From JAJDTQ01 sp965204235 (GTDB lineage: Bacteria > Desulfobacterota > Binatia > UBA9968 > JAJDTQ01), in the NCBI GenBank assembly GCA_965204235.1, contig OZ241979.1:3844001-3908000 (forward strand): a stretch of 64,000 nucleotides of DNA, in the 5' to 3' direction. The translations under genes were made by a program, and so were the position numbers. This document shows positions 63,401 to 64,000 of the stretch, piece after piece; position 1 is the first letter of the stretch; each line of letters starts with the position of its first letter. Under the pieces are notes generated by a model. The model made no database searches and was not told where the DNA came from. It saw only the letters and a list, made by a program, of their open reading frames with translations.

Positions 63401-64000
63401 GTCTCCCCTGGCTTCGGTCAGGGGAGCGGATTGAAACACGTGGCTGAACCAGCTTGACTACGTTGACCACGAGTCTCCCCTGGCTTCGGTCAGGGGAGCG
63501 GATTGAAACCCTCTCTCTCTGCGGGCCTCTCTCGGTCAGGGGGGGGTCTCCCCTGGCTTCGGTCAGGGGAGCGGATTGAAACGCCGCCCCCGGGTCGCGG
63601 GGCCGTGCGCACCGGCGTCTCCCCTGGCTTCGGTCAGGGGAGCGGATTGAAACGCTGCCCCAGACGACCTGGTCGCGGCCGGCGACGGTCTCCCCTGGCT
63701 TCGGTCAGGGGAGCGGATTGAAACTCAACCGTTCGGTGATGATCGTGTGTACATCACGAGTCTCCCCTGGCTTCGGTCAGGGGAGCGGATTGAAACTTTT
63801 CCCGCTGGGACAAGCGGTTCGGCAAAAGGCGGTCTCCCCTGGCTTCGGTCAGGGGAGCGGATTGAAACACCCGCCGCTTCTTCACCGCTATCACCGGCCC
63901 CGGTCTCCCCTGGCTTCGGTCAGGGGAGCGGATTGAAACATGGACTGGATCGAGGAAAACGACGTGCCCGCCGTGTCTCCCCTGGCTTCGGTCAGGGGAG
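54490..64000 (+). CRISPR. Type I-C CRISPR array, 132 complete repeats, open at right edge
   Basis: A 37-nt repeat starting GTCTCCCCTGGCTTCGG and ending GAGCGGATTGAAAC recurs 132 times with no variant noticed, plus 26 nt of another copy cut by the window end (63975-64000). Inside each repeat CTCCCCTG and CAGGGGAG form the hairpin cut by Cas5c, and ATTGAAAC at the 3' end is the usual handle, so the array is transcribed rightward from the cas2 side. Spacers are 34-37 nt. Two neighbouring spacers at 62070-62105 and 62143-62178 are identical. The left end is the young end. Confidence 0.98.

Noticed and set aside
54796..63936. Many open frames across the CRISPR array on both strands with repeating peptides such as LPWLRSGERIET and FQSAPLTEARGD
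   Set aside because: They are translations of the CRISPR repeat itself; the peptides recur with the repeat period and have no independent support.
1..64000. tRNA or rRNA genes
   Set aside because: None was recognised by eye; a covariance-model search would be needed to exclude them fully.

Overview
This is a 64 kb window of a GC-rich bacterial chromosome. It carries accessory defence islands among catabolic and transport genes. The metabolic part contains a tripartite tricarboxylate transporter (TctA/TctB/TctC), an orphan TctC, two UbiD-type decarboxylases, a PrpF-like isomerase, an acyl-CoA-ligase-like enzyme, two LLM flavin oxidoreductases, an amidohydrolase and several alpha/beta hydrolases. 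With a family of dispersed palindromic repeats and a probable selenoprotein, this resembles uncultivated Deltaproteobacteria-like, Tectomicrobia or Binatota genomes. That placement is an inference from gene content only; no rRNA or tRNA gene was seen.

Layout. 1-8.7 kb: the end of a BNR-repeat protein, a PolB-type exonuclease, a PLD-helicase and an Eco57I-type methylase (probable restriction or defence unit), then debris: a zinc-ribbon gene broken by a short inverted-repeat element, a second inverted-repeat element, an antitoxin-like ORF and a nuclease fragment. 8.6-19.5 kb: DprA-like protein, MFS and DMT transporters, an ornithine-cyclodeaminase-like protein, the PrpF/UbiD/ligase operon, a TctC and an arylsulfotransferase-like protein. 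19.6-22.9 kb: a glutaredoxin with in-frame TGA at the first redox position (UPPC motif, apparent SECIS hairpin) and an MmeI-like single-chain restriction-modification enzyme. 23-35 kb: a secreted protein, radical SAM protein, SDR, aldo-keto reductase, hydrolases, LLM oxidoreductases, UppP and an epimerase, separated by copies of one dispersed repeat. 35-36.5 kb: a ParA plus partner-gene pair. 36.7-45.8 kb: DMT transporter, DUF3750 protein, amidohydrolase, the Tct operon, a second UbiD with a 48-residue zinc-ribbon protein behind it, and a NadD-like nucleotidyltransferase. 46-64 kb: a DUF5678 protein and a complete type I-C CRISPR-Cas system (cas3-cas5c-cas8c-cas7c-cas4-cas1-cas2, with a probable internal cas11c) followed by an array of 132 complete repeats that runs off the right edge.

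How the parts fit. The Tct proteins would import carboxylates, and the UbiD, PrpF, ligase, LLM and hydrolase genes would decarboxylate, isomerise, activate or oxidise carboxylic and aromatic acids. Defence is layered: two restriction-type systems and one adaptive system. The most unusual items are the apparent selenocysteine glutaredoxin, the UbiD plus zinc-ribbon pair, the PLD-helicase/methylase pair with a compositionally foreign specificity half, and the very long CRISPR array with a duplicated spacer.
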